The notes beneath the pieces are model-generated. The model was given only the letters and a program-made list of their open reading frames with translations, did no database searches and was not told where the DNA came from. 64,000 nt of DNA from Pseudomonadaceae bacterium. GTDB taxonomy: Bacteria; Pseudomonadota; Gammaproteobacteria; Pseudomonadales; Pseudomonadaceae. A program made the translations under genes and the position numbers. The stretch spans positions 1 through 64,000 of the forward strand of contig CAAFUS010000008.1 in assembly GCA_900766265.1 (NCBI GenBank), in the 5' to 3' direction. Below, piece after piece: positions 43,495-51,757 of the stretch. Every line of letters starts with the position of its first letter. Position 1 is the first letter of the stretch.

Positions 43495-44760
43495 ATGCCC
43501 TTCATCGCGCTTGGCATCAACCACAAGACCGCCTCGGTGGACGTCCGTGAGCGCGTGGCTTTCACACCCGAGCAGACCGTTGAAGCTCTGCAGCAGCTGT
43601 GCCGGGTTACGCCTACTCGCGAAGCGGCGATCCTGTCGACCTGCAACCGCAGCGAGCTGTACCTAGAACAGGATCAGGTCGAGGCCGATGCTGTGTTGGC
43701 CTGGCTGGCCAGCTATCACCGCCTCGACCTGGACGATCTCAAGGCCTGCGCCTACGTGCACACCGACGACCAAGCGGTGCGGCACATGATGCGCGTCGCC
43801 GCCGGGCTGGACTCCATGGTCCTCGGCGAGCCGCAGATCCTGGGGCAGATGAAGTCCGCGTATGCCGTGGCGCGGGAGGCGGGCAGCGTCGGCCCTCTGC
43901 TGGGGCGGTTGTTCCAGGCGACCTTCAGCACCGCCAAGACGGTGCGGACCGATACCGCCATTGGCGAGAACCCGGTCTCCGTGGCCTTTGCCGCGGTCAG
44001 CCTGGCGCGGCAGATATTCAGCAACCTCGACCGCAGCCAGGCGCTGCTGATCGGCGCGGGCGAGACCATCACCCTGGTCGCCCGGCACCTGCATGAGCAG
44101 GGCGTCAAGCGCATCGTCGTCGCCAACCGCACGCTGGAGCGCGCCAGCGCCCTGGCCGAGCAGTTCGGCGCCCATGCGATCCTGCTGGCTGACATCCCCG
44201 ACGAGCTGGCCAACAGTGACATCGTCATCAGTTCCACGGCGAGCCAGTTGCCGATCCTCGGCAAAGGGGCGGTCGAGCAGGCGCTCAAGCGACGCAAGCA
44301 CAAGCCCATGTTCATGGTGGACATCGCGGTGCCGCGCGACATAGAGCCGCAGGTCGGCGAACTGGACGACGTCTACCTCTATACGGTCGACGACCTGCAT
44401 GAGGTCGTCGCGGAAAACCTCAAGAGTCGCCAGGGCGCCGCGATGGCTGCCGAGGAGCTGGTGGCCGCGGGTACCGAAGATTTCATGCTGCGGCTGCGTG
44501 AGCTGGCTGCGGTGGACGTGCTCAAGGCCTATCGGCAGCAGGCCGAGCGTATCCGGGACGAGGAGCTTTCCCGTGCGCAGCGGCTGCTGGCCAACGGCGC
44601 CTCGGCAGACGAGGTGCTGGCGGCCCTGGCGCGCGGACTCACCAACAAACTGCTGCATGCACCCAGCGTGCAGCTGAAAAAACTCTCTGCCGAAGGCCGT
44701 ATCGAGGCCTTGACCATGGCGCAGGAACTCTTCGCTCTCAACGAGAGCCCGGAAAAATGA
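43495..44760 (+). CDS. hemA: glutamyl-tRNA reductase
   Basis: A 421-aa enzyme reducing glutamyl-tRNA to glutamate-1-semialdehyde, the first step of tetrapyrrole synthesis. Catalytic C50 sits in ILSTCNRSELY, then MVLGEPQILGQMK and the NADPH-binding LIGAGETITLVARHL. ATG 43495 (MPFIALGINHKTASV) is chosen from the family start; the frame is open to 43195 but overlaps the divergent gene. The stop overlaps the prfA start (ATGATG). The order hemA-prfA-prmC is the widespread gammaproteobacterial operon. Confidence 0.96.
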   Translation: MPFIALGINHKTASVDVRERVAFTPEQTVEALQQLCRVTPTREAAILSTCNRSELYLEQDQVEADAVLAWLASYHRLDLDDLKACAYVHTDDQAVRHMMRVAAGLDSMVLGEPQILGQMKSAYAVAREAGSVGPLLGRLFQATFSTAKTVRTDTAIGENPVSVAFAAVSLARQIFSNLDRSQALLIGAGETITLVARHLHEQGVKRIVVANRTLERASALAEQFGAHAILLADIPDELANSDIVISSTASQLPILGKGAVEQALKRRKHKPMFMVDIAVPRDIEPQVGELDDVYLYTVDDLHEVVAENLKSRQGAAMAAEELVAAGTEDFMLRLRELAAVDVLKAYRQQAERIRDEELSRAQRLLANGASADEVLAALARGLTNKLLHAPSVQLKKLSAEGRIEALTMAQELFALNESPEK

Positions 44761-45842
44761 TGAAAGCTTCGCTGCTCAACAAGCTCGACACCCTGCAGGA
44801 TCGTTTCGAGGAACTGACGGCGCTGCTCGGCGATGCCGAGGTGATCAGCGACCAGAACAAGTTTCGCAGCTATTCCAAGGAATACGCCGAGGTCGAACCG
44901 GTCATCGCGGCCTACCGCGAATTGCGCAAGGTGCAAAGCGATCTCGACGGCGCCCAGGCACTGCTTAAGGACAGCGACCCGGAGGTACGAGAAATGGCCG
45001 CCGAGGAGGTCGAGCAGGCACACGAGCGTCTGACCCGACTCGAGCAGGACCTGCAGCGCATGTTGCTGCCCAGGGACCCCAACGACGGGCGCAACGTGTT
45101 CCTTGAAATCCGCGCCGGCACCGGCGGCGACGAGGCGGCAATCTTTTCCGGCGATCTGTTTCGCATGTATTCGCGCTACGCCGAGCGGCAGGGCTGGCGC
45201 GTCGAGATACTCTCCGAAAGCCTCGGCGAGCATGGCGGCTACAAGGAAGTGATCGCCCGGGTGGAAGGCGACAACGTCTATGCCAAGCTCAAGTTCGAGT
45301 CCGGAGCCCACCGCGTTCAGCGCGTGCCCGAGACCGAATCTCAGGGTCGTATCCACACCTCGGCCTGCACCGTCGCGGTGTTGCCCGAGCCGGACGAGCA
45401 GGCCGCCATCGAGATCAACCCGGCCGACCTGCGCGTCGACACCTATCGCTCCTCTGGCGCGGGCGGCCAGCACGTGAACAAGACCGACTCGGCGATCCGC
45501 ATCACCCACCTGCCCACCGGCATCGTGGTGGAGTGCCAGGAGGAGCGCTCGCAGCACAAGAACCGCGCCAAGGCGATGGCCTGGCTGGCGGCCAGACTGC
45601 AGGACCAGCAGGACGCCGCCGCGCACAAGGAAATCTCCGACACGCGCAAGCTGCTGGTGGGATCCGGCGATCGCTCCGAGCGAATCCGTACCTACAATTT
45701 CCCCCAGGGCCGGGTGACCGATCACCGCATCAACCTGACCCTGTATTCGCTCAACGAGGTGGTCGGTGGCGCGGTCGAGCAGGTGATCGAGCCGCTGCTG
45801 CTCGAATACCAGGCCGACCAGCTGGCGGCGCTGGGCGATTGA
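44757..45842 (+). CDS. prfA: peptide chain release factor 1
   Basis: A 361-aa release factor recognising UAA and UAG. The PET tripeptide in VPETESQGRIHTS (191-193, PxT type) reads the stop codon; GGQ at 236-238 in SSGAGGQHVNKTDS triggers peptide release and its Gln is methylated by the downstream prmC product. The start overlaps the hemA stop; ATG 44757 or 44760. Confidence 0.97.
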   Translation: MMKASLLNKLDTLQDRFEELTALLGDAEVISDQNKFRSYSKEYAEVEPVIAAYRELRKVQSDLDGAQALLKDSDPEVREMAAEEVEQAHERLTRLEQDLQRMLLPRDPNDGRNVFLEIRAGTGGDEAAIFSGDLFRMYSRYAERQGWRVEILSESLGEHGGYKEVIARVEGDNVYAKLKFESGAHRVQRVPETESQGRIHTSACTVAVLPEPDEQAAIEINPADLRVDTYRSSGAGGQHVNKTDSAIRITHLPTGIVVECQEERSQHKNRAKAMAWLAARLQDQQDAAAHKEISDTRKLLVGSGDRSERIRTYNFPQGRVTDHRINLTLYSLNEVVGGAVEQVIEPLLLEYQADQLAALGD

Positions 45843-45911
45843 TGCGGACCGCCGTCGATGCGGTGGTCCGATAATGCCGTTGCCATGGATGTTCTGCCTG
45901 CCGAATCCGAG

Positions 45912-46787
45912 ATGCCTGTGTCCACCATCGCCGCACTGCTGAAAAACGCCGACCTGCCCGACTCGCCGAGCCCCCGGGTAGACGGCGAATGGTTGCTGGC
46001 CGCTGCCCTCGACAAACCCCTGAGCTACCTGCGCACCTGGCCGGAGCGTGAAGTGCCGGCCGAGGTGGCCGAGCGTTTTGCCGCGAGCCTGGCGCGCCGG
46101 CGGCAGGGCGAGCCGGTCGCCTACATTCTCGGCCGGCAGGGCTTCTGGAGCCTGGAGCTGGACGTCGCACCGGACACGCTGATCCCCCGGCCGGACACCG
46201 AGCTACTGGTAGAAACCGCCCTTGGCCTTCTGCACGGGTCCGCGGCCGCCCGGGTGCTGGACCTGGGTACCGGTACCGGCGCCATCGCGCTGGCACTGGC
46301 CAGCGAGCGTCCCGGCTGGCAGGTGCTGGGGGTGGACCGTGTCGAGTCGGCGGTGGCGCTGGCCGAGCGCAACCGTCAGCGGCTCGACCTGCGCAACGTA
46401 CAGTTCATGCGAAGCGATTGGTTCTCCGCGCTGGCCAATGAGCGGTTCGCGCTGATCGCCAGTAACCCCCCCTATATTCCTTCAGGCGATCCGCATCTGA
46501 CGCAGGGCGATGTGCGCTTCGAGCCGCGCAGCGCGCTGGTGGCCGGGGACGATGGGTTGGACGACATCCGGTTGATCGTCGATCAGGCCCCGCGCCACCT
46601 AGAGGCCGAAGGCTGGCTGCTGCTCGAGCATGGCTACGATCAGGCCGAGGCGGTGCGCCGGCTGCTGGTCGCCCGGGGTTTCGATCAGGTACGCAGCCAT
46701 ACGGACCTGGGCGGCAATCCGCGGGTCAGCCTCGGTCGGCTGACGTCGCCTCTGCATGATTCCGAGGAGAACGGCGATGCTCACTGA
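45912..46787 (+). CDS. prmC: release factor glutamine methyltransferase
   Basis: A 291-aa SAM-dependent methyltransferase that methylates the GGQ glutamine of release factors. SAM motif VLDLGTGTGAIALALA and catalytic NPPY in LIASNPPYIP, with the N-terminal helical RF-binding domain before. The start is unclear: ATG 45912 (MPVSTIAALL) fits relatives best, while ATG 45885 or 45858 would add 9 to 18 residues. It overlaps moeB by 11 nt. Fourth-generation neighbour order hemA-prfA-prmC-moeB-murI suggests one long operon. Confidence 0.94.
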   Translation: MPVSTIAALLKNADLPDSPSPRVDGEWLLAAALDKPLSYLRTWPEREVPAEVAERFAASLARRRQGEPVAYILGRQGFWSLELDVAPDTLIPRPDTELLVETALGLLHGSAAARVLDLGTGTGAIALALASERPGWQVLGVDRVESAVALAERNRQRLDLRNVQFMRSDWFSALANERFALIASNPPYIPSGDPHLTQGDVRFEPRSALVAGDDGLDDIRLIVDQAPRHLEAEGWLLLEHGYDQAEAVRRLLVARGFDQVRSHTDLGGNPRVSLGRLTSPLHDSEENGDAH

Positions 46788-47532
46788 TGAGGAACTGCTG
46801 CGCTACAGCCGACAGATTTTGCTCAAGCAGGTCGATATCGAGGGGCAGCTCAAACTCAAGGACAGCCGCGTCTTGATCGTAGGACTCGGCGGGCTGGGCT
46901 CGCCGGTTGCCCTGTACCTGGCCGCCGCTGGTGTGGGCGAGCTGCACCTGGCCGATTTCGATCAGGTCGATCTGACCAATCTGCAGCGGCAGATCGCCCA
47001 TGACACCCCGTCGGTCGGCCTGCACAAGGTCGACTCGGCCATCGGGCGCATCGCCGCACTCAATCCCGAGGTGGTGACGCTGGGGCATCGGGCCGGACTC
47101 GACGCCGACTCGCTGGCAGAGGCGGTGCGGGCGGTCGACCTGGTGCTGGACTGCACCGACAACTTCTCCATTCGCGAGGCGATCAACCAGGCGTGTGTGG
47201 CGGCACGCAAGCCGCTGGTCAGCGGCGCGGCGATCCGATTGGAAGGGCAGCTCTCGGTATTCGATCCGCGGGACGATCGCAGTCCCTGCTACCACTGCTT
47301 GTACGGCCACGGCAGCGAAGCGGAACTGACCTGCAGCGAGGCTGGCGTGCTCGGCCCGCTGGTGGGGCTGGTCGGTAGCCTGCAGGCGCTTGAGGCGCTG
47401 AAGTTGCTGGCGGGTTTCGGCGAGCCGCTGGTGGGACGCCTGGTGTTGATCGACGGATTCTCCTCGCGGATCCGCGAGCTGAGCGTCAAGCGCGATCCCG
47501 CTTGCCTGGTGTGCGGTGGCCTCGATGGCTAG
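46777..47532 (+). CDS. moeB: molybdopterin-synthase adenylyltransferase
   Basis: A 251-aa E1-like enzyme that adenylates the C-terminus of MoaD for molybdopterin synthesis. ATP-binding GLGGLGSPVALYLAAAGVG near residue 32, RYSRQILL at the N-terminus, catalytic region CTDNFSIR, and zinc cysteines in SPCYHCLYG and ACLVCGG. ATG 46777 has GAGGAG upstream. In pseudomonads it is regularly in the prfA-prmC operon. ThiF-like activity is an alternative for the same fold. Confidence 0.93.
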   Translation: MLTDEELLRYSRQILLKQVDIEGQLKLKDSRVLIVGLGGLGSPVALYLAAAGVGELHLADFDQVDLTNLQRQIAHDTPSVGLHKVDSAIGRIAALNPEVVTLGHRAGLDADSLAEAVRAVDLVLDCTDNFSIREAINQACVAARKPLVSGAAIRLEGQLSVFDPRDDRSPCYHCLYGHGSEAELTCSEAGVLGPLVGLVGSLQALEALKLLAGFGEPLVGRLVLIDGFSSRIRELSVKRDPACLVCGGLDG

Positions 47533-48316
47533 TCCCGCGCCCGTGGGCGTATTCGACTCCGGTGTGGGCGGGCTGTCGGTGCTGCGCGAGATCCGGGCAC
47601 GGCTGCCGGGCGAGTCGCTGATCTACCTGGCCGACAGCGGTCACGTCCCCTATGGCGAGAAAAGCCAGGCGTTCATTCGCGAACGCTGCCAGGGCATTGC
47701 GCGCTTCCTTCTCGGGCGCGGCGCCAAGGCACTGGTGGTGGCCTGCAACACGGCCACGGCGGCCGGGATCGTCGAGCTGCGCGAGCGCTATCCTGAGCTG
47801 CCGCTGGTTGGCATGGAGCCTGCCGTCAAGCCTGCCGCACGGGCGACCCGCAGCGGCGTGGTGGGTGTGCTCGCGACCACGGGAACTCTGCAGAGCGCCA
47901 AGTTCGCCGCTTTGCTAGACCGGTTCGCCAGCGACGTTCGGGTCGTGACCCAGCCCTGTCCGGGGCTGGTCGAGTGCATCGAAGCCGGTGCGCTGGACGG
48001 CGCGCGCACGCGGGAACTGATCGAGCGCTTCGTCGCGCCGCTACTCGAGGCCGGCTGTGACACGCTGATCCTCGGCTGTACGCACTATCCCTTTATCAAG
48101 CCGCTGCTGCGCGAGATACTGCCGCCCGATATCAGCCTGGTCGATACCGGCGAAGCGGTAGCCAGACGGCTCGAGGCGTTGCTCGACGAAAAAGGCTTGA
48201 GAGCGCCGGTTCCTGGGGATGTCGAGTTCTGGACCAGCGGCGAACCACAGTGTCTGGAAAAGGTATTGCCGGTGCTCTGGGGCGAGGCGGCGCAGGTGTC
48301 GTTTTTCTCCGCTTAG
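47525..48316 (+). CDS. murI: glutamate racemase
   Basis: A 263-aa cofactor-independent racemase giving D-glutamate for peptidoglycan. Family marks: VFDSGVGGLSVLREI, catalytic cysteines in VVACNTATA and LILGCTHYPF. ATG 47525 overlaps the moeB stop; GTG 47516 is possible but less typical. Last gene of the hemA-to-murI run; pagL follows after 80 nt with its own likely promoter. Confidence 0.95.
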   Translation: MASPAPVGVFDSGVGGLSVLREIRARLPGESLIYLADSGHVPYGEKSQAFIRERCQGIARFLLGRGAKALVVACNTATAAGIVELRERYPELPLVGMEPAVKPAARATRSGVVGVLATTGTLQSAKFAALLDRFASDVRVVTQPCPGLVECIEAGALDGARTRELIERFVAPLLEAGCDTLILGCTHYPFIKPLLREILPPDISLVDTGEAVARRLEALLDEKGLRAPVPGDVEFWTSGEPQCLEKVLPVLWGEAAQVSFFSA

Positions 48317-48396
48317 GAACTCCCCGCTGCGCCTGGTTTCTCACTCGAAGTCGATACAAAATAATTCCACTTTTCCGCGTCGATAAGGATGTTCCG

Positions 48397-48912
48397 ATGA
48401 AGAAATTGATCGCCTTGGCTGCGCTGACAGCCTGCTCTCTGGCACCCATGGCTGCCAACGCCATGTCGCTGACAGCTGCGGTGGGCCAGACCGGCGAATC
48501 GACCATGACGTACCGCCTGGGGGTAGAGTTCGACTTCCAGAGAAGCTGGTTCCAGACCAGCGTCGGCCGACTGACCGGGTACTGGGACGCCGGCTATACC
48601 TACTGGGAAGGTGACGAGACCACCGCGAACCACAGCCTGTCCTTCGCCCCGGTATTCGTTTACGAGTTCGCCGGGCAGACCGTGCGTCCCTACATCGAAG
48701 CGGGCATCGGCGTTGCGCTGTTCGAGAACACCGAGCTGGAAAACAACGACCTGAGCACCAGCTTCCAGTTCGAAGACCGCATCGGCCTGGGTCTGCGCTT
48801 CAACGGCGGGCACGAGATCGGCGTACGGGCGATCCATTATTCCAACGCGGGCATCAAGAAGCCCAACGACGGCGTAGAGAGCTACGCCGTGCACTACCGC
48901 ATGGCGTTCTGA
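48397..48912 (+). CDS. pagL: lipid A 3-O-deacylase
   Basis: A 171-aa outer-membrane beta-barrel enzyme removing the 3-position acyl chain from lipid A, which lowers TLR4 stimulation. Signal peptide MKKLIALAALTACSLAPM...ANA (23 aa), then GRLTGYWDAGYTYWEG and SFAPVFVYEFAGQ, very close to P. aeruginosa PagL as I recall it. The catalytic His-Ser-Glu arrangement is intact: H and S in AIHYSNAG, with Glu 14 residues after the His in GVESY. The position next to murI also matches P. aeruginosa. AAGGATGTTCCG precedes the ATG. Confidence 0.95.
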   Translation: MKKLIALAALTACSLAPMAANAMSLTAAVGQTGESTMTYRLGVEFDFQRSWFQTSVGRLTGYWDAGYTYWEGDETTANHSLSFAPVFVYEFAGQTVRPYIEAGIGVALFENTELENNDLSTSFQFEDRIGLGLRFNGGHEIGVRAIHYSNAGIKKPNDGVESYAVHYRMAF

Positions 48913-48917
48913 GCCTT

Positions 48918-48946
48918 GCGGGCGGGTCGCGACGCGATCCGCCCGC
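48918..48946. terminator. long hairpin between convergent pagL and ykgJ-like gene
   Basis: A 14-bp stem (48918-48931 with 48933-48946, one G-T pair) with a minimal one-base centre sits exactly between the two stop codons. There is no T-run, so it may be a bidirectional Rho-linked or protein-bound structure. Confidence 0.6.
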
Positions 48947-48948
48947 GA

Positions 48949-49266
48949 TCAGCGATAGGCGACCAGCAGGTCGCGGCGCTCCTCCAGGCAATCATGCGAG
49001 CCTGTTTCGAATTCCCTGCAGATCCATGGGCGATTGGCGTAGATGGTACAGCGCATGCTGTCGCGGTCCAGCGCCGCACACCAGCCATCGTCTAGGCGGC
49101 GCATGACCTGCCCACCCCAGCGGTCGGTCTCGATATAGCGCTCGGGTACACCGGTTTCGCTGATCAGCATGACCTCCAGCCGGCAGCAGCAGGCCGCGCA
49201 TGTCGAGCAGCTGACGGTGGGTTGTTCGGTCGAGAGGTCATGGTGGGGGATCAGCGAGTCGTTCAT
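48949..49266 (-). CDS. YkgJ-family cysteine-cluster protein
   Basis: A 105-aa protein of the YkgJ/UPF0153 zinc- or iron-chelating cysteine-cluster family: SCSTCAACCCRLEV near 19-33, WCAAL, CTIYANRPWICREFETGSHDC. Eight or more cysteines could hold a metal or Fe-S cluster. Short pseudomonad version; no partner known to me. It is convergent with pagL and 91 nt upstream of the end of the FAD oxidoreductase gene in the same direction. Confidence 0.88.
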   Translation of the reverse strand: MNDSLIPHHDLSTEQPTVSCSTCAACCCRLEVMLISETGVPERYIETDRWGGQVMRRLDDGWCAALDRDSMRCTIYANRPWICREFETGSHDCLEERRDLLVAYR

Positions 49267-49357
49267 CGGCGCAGTCTAGCGTTCCCCGGCCTCGGGTGCG
49301 TGCCGGCGGTCGGGCGACCGCGCGTCCGGCCGCGGCTGCGACTGACGTTTTTGCGGT

Positions 49358-50359
49358 TCAGGTCCAGGCGTGGCTGGCGATGTGCGCCTGCAACCGTTTT
49401 GCCGTTTCCTGGCCGCTGAGCCAGGCGCCTTCGACCCGCCCGGAGGAGCACCAGTCACCGCAGGCATAAAGCCCCAGATCACCGTCCGACAGTGCGCCCC
49501 ACTGATGAGCAGCCGCCGGTCTGGCATAGAGCCAGCGATGGGCGATGCTTTCGACCGGCGGCGGCACGGCGCAGCCGATCATCTCGGCGAATGCGCCATG
49601 TAGAGCCTCGATGACGCGTTCTCTGGACAGGTCGAGGTTGTGCCGGCTCCATTCGCTGCTGGCGTGCAGTACCCAGCTGTCGGGGCTGGAGGCTCGGCCC
49701 GGTTTGCTCCGGGTTCGCGCCAGCCAGTCAAGCGGGCTGTCCTGCACGAAGCAGCCGTCGACCGGGGTGTCGAGCGGCTCTGCAAAACTCAGTGAGACCG
49801 ACCATGTAGGCTCCATGGTGACGCTGGCCGCCACGCTGGCAAGCTTAGGCGCCGCAGCCAGCAGATTAGTGGCTTGCGGGGCAGGGGTGGCGATGATGGC
49901 GTGGCTGAACGGACCGTGACTGTTGCCGTCGGCATCTTGCAGGTGCCAGTGCTGGTCGCCGCGAAACACCTCGGTGATGCGGCAGGAAAACTGCACGGGG
50001 AGTGCGCCGAGCATGGCGCGGGTGATCGAGCTCATGCGCGGCGTGCCGACCCAGCGCACCTGTTCGTCCGGTGACGGGCTCAGGCGGCCCTCGCGGGAGT
50101 GGTAAAGGGCAGGCGTCCATTCGGCCGCCCAGCCGCGGGCGCGCCATCGCTGTACCGCTTCGGCGAAGCGCCGGTCGCGGGCGGTGAAATACTGTGCGCC
50201 GAGGTCGAGCGAGCCGCTTTCGCTGCGCTTGCTGGCCATGCGGCCGCCGCTGCCGCGGCTTTTCTCGAACAGTTGGACGTCAAGGCCTGCCTCGACCAGA
50301 GCCTGTGCCGCGGATAGCCCGGCGATGCCGGTGCCGATGATGGCGATGGGGATGCTCAT
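49358..50359 (-). CDS. FAD-dependent amine-oxidase-like oxidoreductase
   Basis: A 333-aa flavoprotein with an N-terminal Rossmann dinucleotide motif IIGTGIAGLSAAQAL (~7-21), the Glu/Lys FAD-ribose region LFEKSRGSGGRMASKR and C-terminal YACGDWCSSGRVEGAWLSG that binds FAD. It resembles renalase-like NAD(P)/FAD-dependent oxidoreductases of pseudomonads. The substrate is not clear; renalases oxidise isomeric forms of NAD(P)H. GAGGGTAACC... (CGAGGGTAACC) precedes the ATG. It runs in the same direction as the cysteine-cluster gene. Confidence 0.85.
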   Translation of the reverse strand: MSIPIAIIGTGIAGLSAAQALVEAGLDVQLFEKSRGSGGRMASKRSESGSLDLGAQYFTARDRRFAEAVQRWRARGWAAEWTPALYHSREGRLSPSPDEQVRWVGTPRMSSITRAMLGALPVQFSCRITEVFRGDQHWHLQDADGNSHGPFSHAIIATPAPQATNLLAAAPKLASVAASVTMEPTWSVSLSFAEPLDTPVDGCFVQDSPLDWLARTRSKPGRASSPDSWVLHASSEWSRHNLDLSRERVIEALHGAFAEMIGCAVPPPVESIAHRWLYARPAAAHQWGALSDGDLGLYACGDWCSSGRVEGAWLSGQETAKRLQAHIASHAWT

Positions 50360-50687
50360 GGTTACCCTCGTTTCTTGCAGGTCGGCCGGCAGGCCAGGAT
50401 GGCAAGCGGGGGCCCGGTTCTCCTGCAGATGGCACCCAGTAAGTAATCAGACCTGAGTTCGGGGTGCAATAACGTGTTGTCATCTGAACAGACTAAAACG
50501 GATGGTTCGCCCGTGGGGTCCTGCTGAGGGGCTGGGGCGGGTTTGCTGACCGATGGTCGTCAGGCGCAACGGCAAAAAAAACCAATCGGTTCCATCAACG
50601 TTTACAAGCGGCACGCCCGGCCCGGGCGTTTTTATAATGGCGGCCATTCACGTTGCCGGTTTGCCGGTTCACTCGACAGGATCTGCC
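50360..50687. other. 328-nt region between oxidoreductase and hemH
   Basis: This divergent intergenic region holds the hemH leader. At 50614-50633 a hairpin followed by TTTTT looks like an intrinsic terminator, and it merges into a TATAAT (50633-50638) that could be a -10 box about 50 nt before hemH. No ORF with coding character was found. The open frame from 50553 across it into hemH is unlikely to be translated. Confidence 0.5.
50614..50633 (+). terminator. terminator-like hairpin in front of hemH
   Basis: CGCCCG (50614-50619) pairs with CGGGCG (50623-50628) around GCC, followed by TTTTT. No plus-strand gene lies upstream, so it either ends a small RNA or attenuates hemH transcription started further upstream. 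Confidence 0.5.
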
Positions 50688-51707
50688 ATGACCCATGCAT
50701 TGGTGCTGATTAACCTGGGTTCGCCTGCTTCGCCCAATGTCGGCGACGTACGCCGCTATCTCGACCAGTTCCTGATGGATCCCTATGTCGTCGACCTTCC
50801 CTGGCCCCTGAGGCGCTTGCTGGTGTCGCTGATCCTGATCCGTCGGCCTGCCCAGTCGGCGCATGCCTATGAGTCGATCTGGTGGGACGACGGCTCGCCG
50901 TTGATCGTGCTCAGTCGTCGGTTGCAGGAAAAGATGCGGGTGCAGTGGTCCCAGGGGCCGGTTGAGCTGGCGATGCGCTACGGCGAGCCGTCGATCGAGT
51001 CGGTTCTGTTGCGTCTGGCGAAGCAGGGCATCACGACCCTGACGCTGGCGCCGCTCTATCCTCAGTTCGCCGACAGCACCACCACTACCGCGGTCGAAGA
51101 GGCGCGGCGGGTGATCGCCCTGCACGACCTCAAGTTCGAGGTCGACGTGCTGCAGCCGTTCTATGATCAGCCCGAATACCTCGGCGCGCTGGTCGAGAGT
51201 GCGCGGCCCCATTTGCAGCAGGATTTCGACCACCTGCTGCTGAGCTTCCATGGCCTGCCCGAGCGGCATATTCGCAAGCTGGTCAAGGATCCCGGGCACG
51301 ACCTGCGTGCCACGGACAGCCGCGGTGTCAGCGACGAGGTGCTTGCACGCTGCTACCGCAGCCAGTGCCTGCGAACCGCCGAACTGTTCGCCGAGCGCGC
51401 CGGCCTGCACCCCGGACAATGGTCGGTGTCGTTCCAGTCCAGGCTGGGCAAGGACAAATGGATCGAGCCCTACACCGAGACGCGGCTCGAGGAGCTGGCG
51501 ACGCAGGGCGTGAAGCGCTTGCTGGTGATGTGTCCGGCTTTTGTCGCCGATTGCATCGAGACCCTCGAGGAGATCGGAGATCGGGGGCGGGAGCAGTTCA
51601 TCGCCGCGGGAGGCGAAGAGTTGGTGCTGGTGCCCTGCATGAACGATCACCCCCGTTGGGTCTCGTCCCTGGCACAGCTCTGCCGCAGGGCCGTCCAGCC
51701 GCTGTAA
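50688..51707 (+). CDS. hemH: ferrochelatase
   Basis: A 339-aa enzyme inserting iron into protoporphyrin IX, the last step of heme synthesis. It begins MTHALVLINLGSPASPNVGD; the catalytic His is in LLSFHGLPERHI, and VMCPAFVADCIETLEEI carries the conserved Glu. ATG 50688 is chosen from the family; the longer frame to 50553 overlaps the terminator-like hairpin. Length fits E. coli HemH (320 aa). Convergent with uraA over a shared hairpin. Confidence 0.95.
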   Translation: MTHALVLINLGSPASPNVGDVRRYLDQFLMDPYVVDLPWPLRRLLVSLILIRRPAQSAHAYESIWWDDGSPLIVLSRRLQEKMRVQWSQGPVELAMRYGEPSIESVLLRLAKQGITTLTLAPLYPQFADSTTTTAVEEARRVIALHDLKFEVDVLQPFYDQPEYLGALVESARPHLQQDFDHLLLSFHGLPERHIRKLVKDPGHDLRATDSRGVSDEVLARCYRSQCLRTAELFAERAGLHPGQWSVSFQSRLGKDKWIEPYTETRLEELATQGVKRLLVMCPAFVADCIETLEEIGDRGREQFIAAGGEELVLVPCMNDHPRWVSSLAQLCRRAVQPL

Positions 51708-51722
51708 GGCCCTTCGGGCGTG

Positions 51723-51749
51723 AAAAAGGCGCCTGCTGGCGCCTGTTTT
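51723..51749. terminator. bidirectional terminator between hemH and uraA
   Basis: AGGCGCC (51727-51733) and GGCGCCT (51738-51744) with a TGCT loop, preceded by GAAAAA and followed by GTTTT, gives T-rich exits in both directions. It separates the convergent hemH and uraA. Confidence 0.8.
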
Positions 51750-51757
51750 CCATTCAG

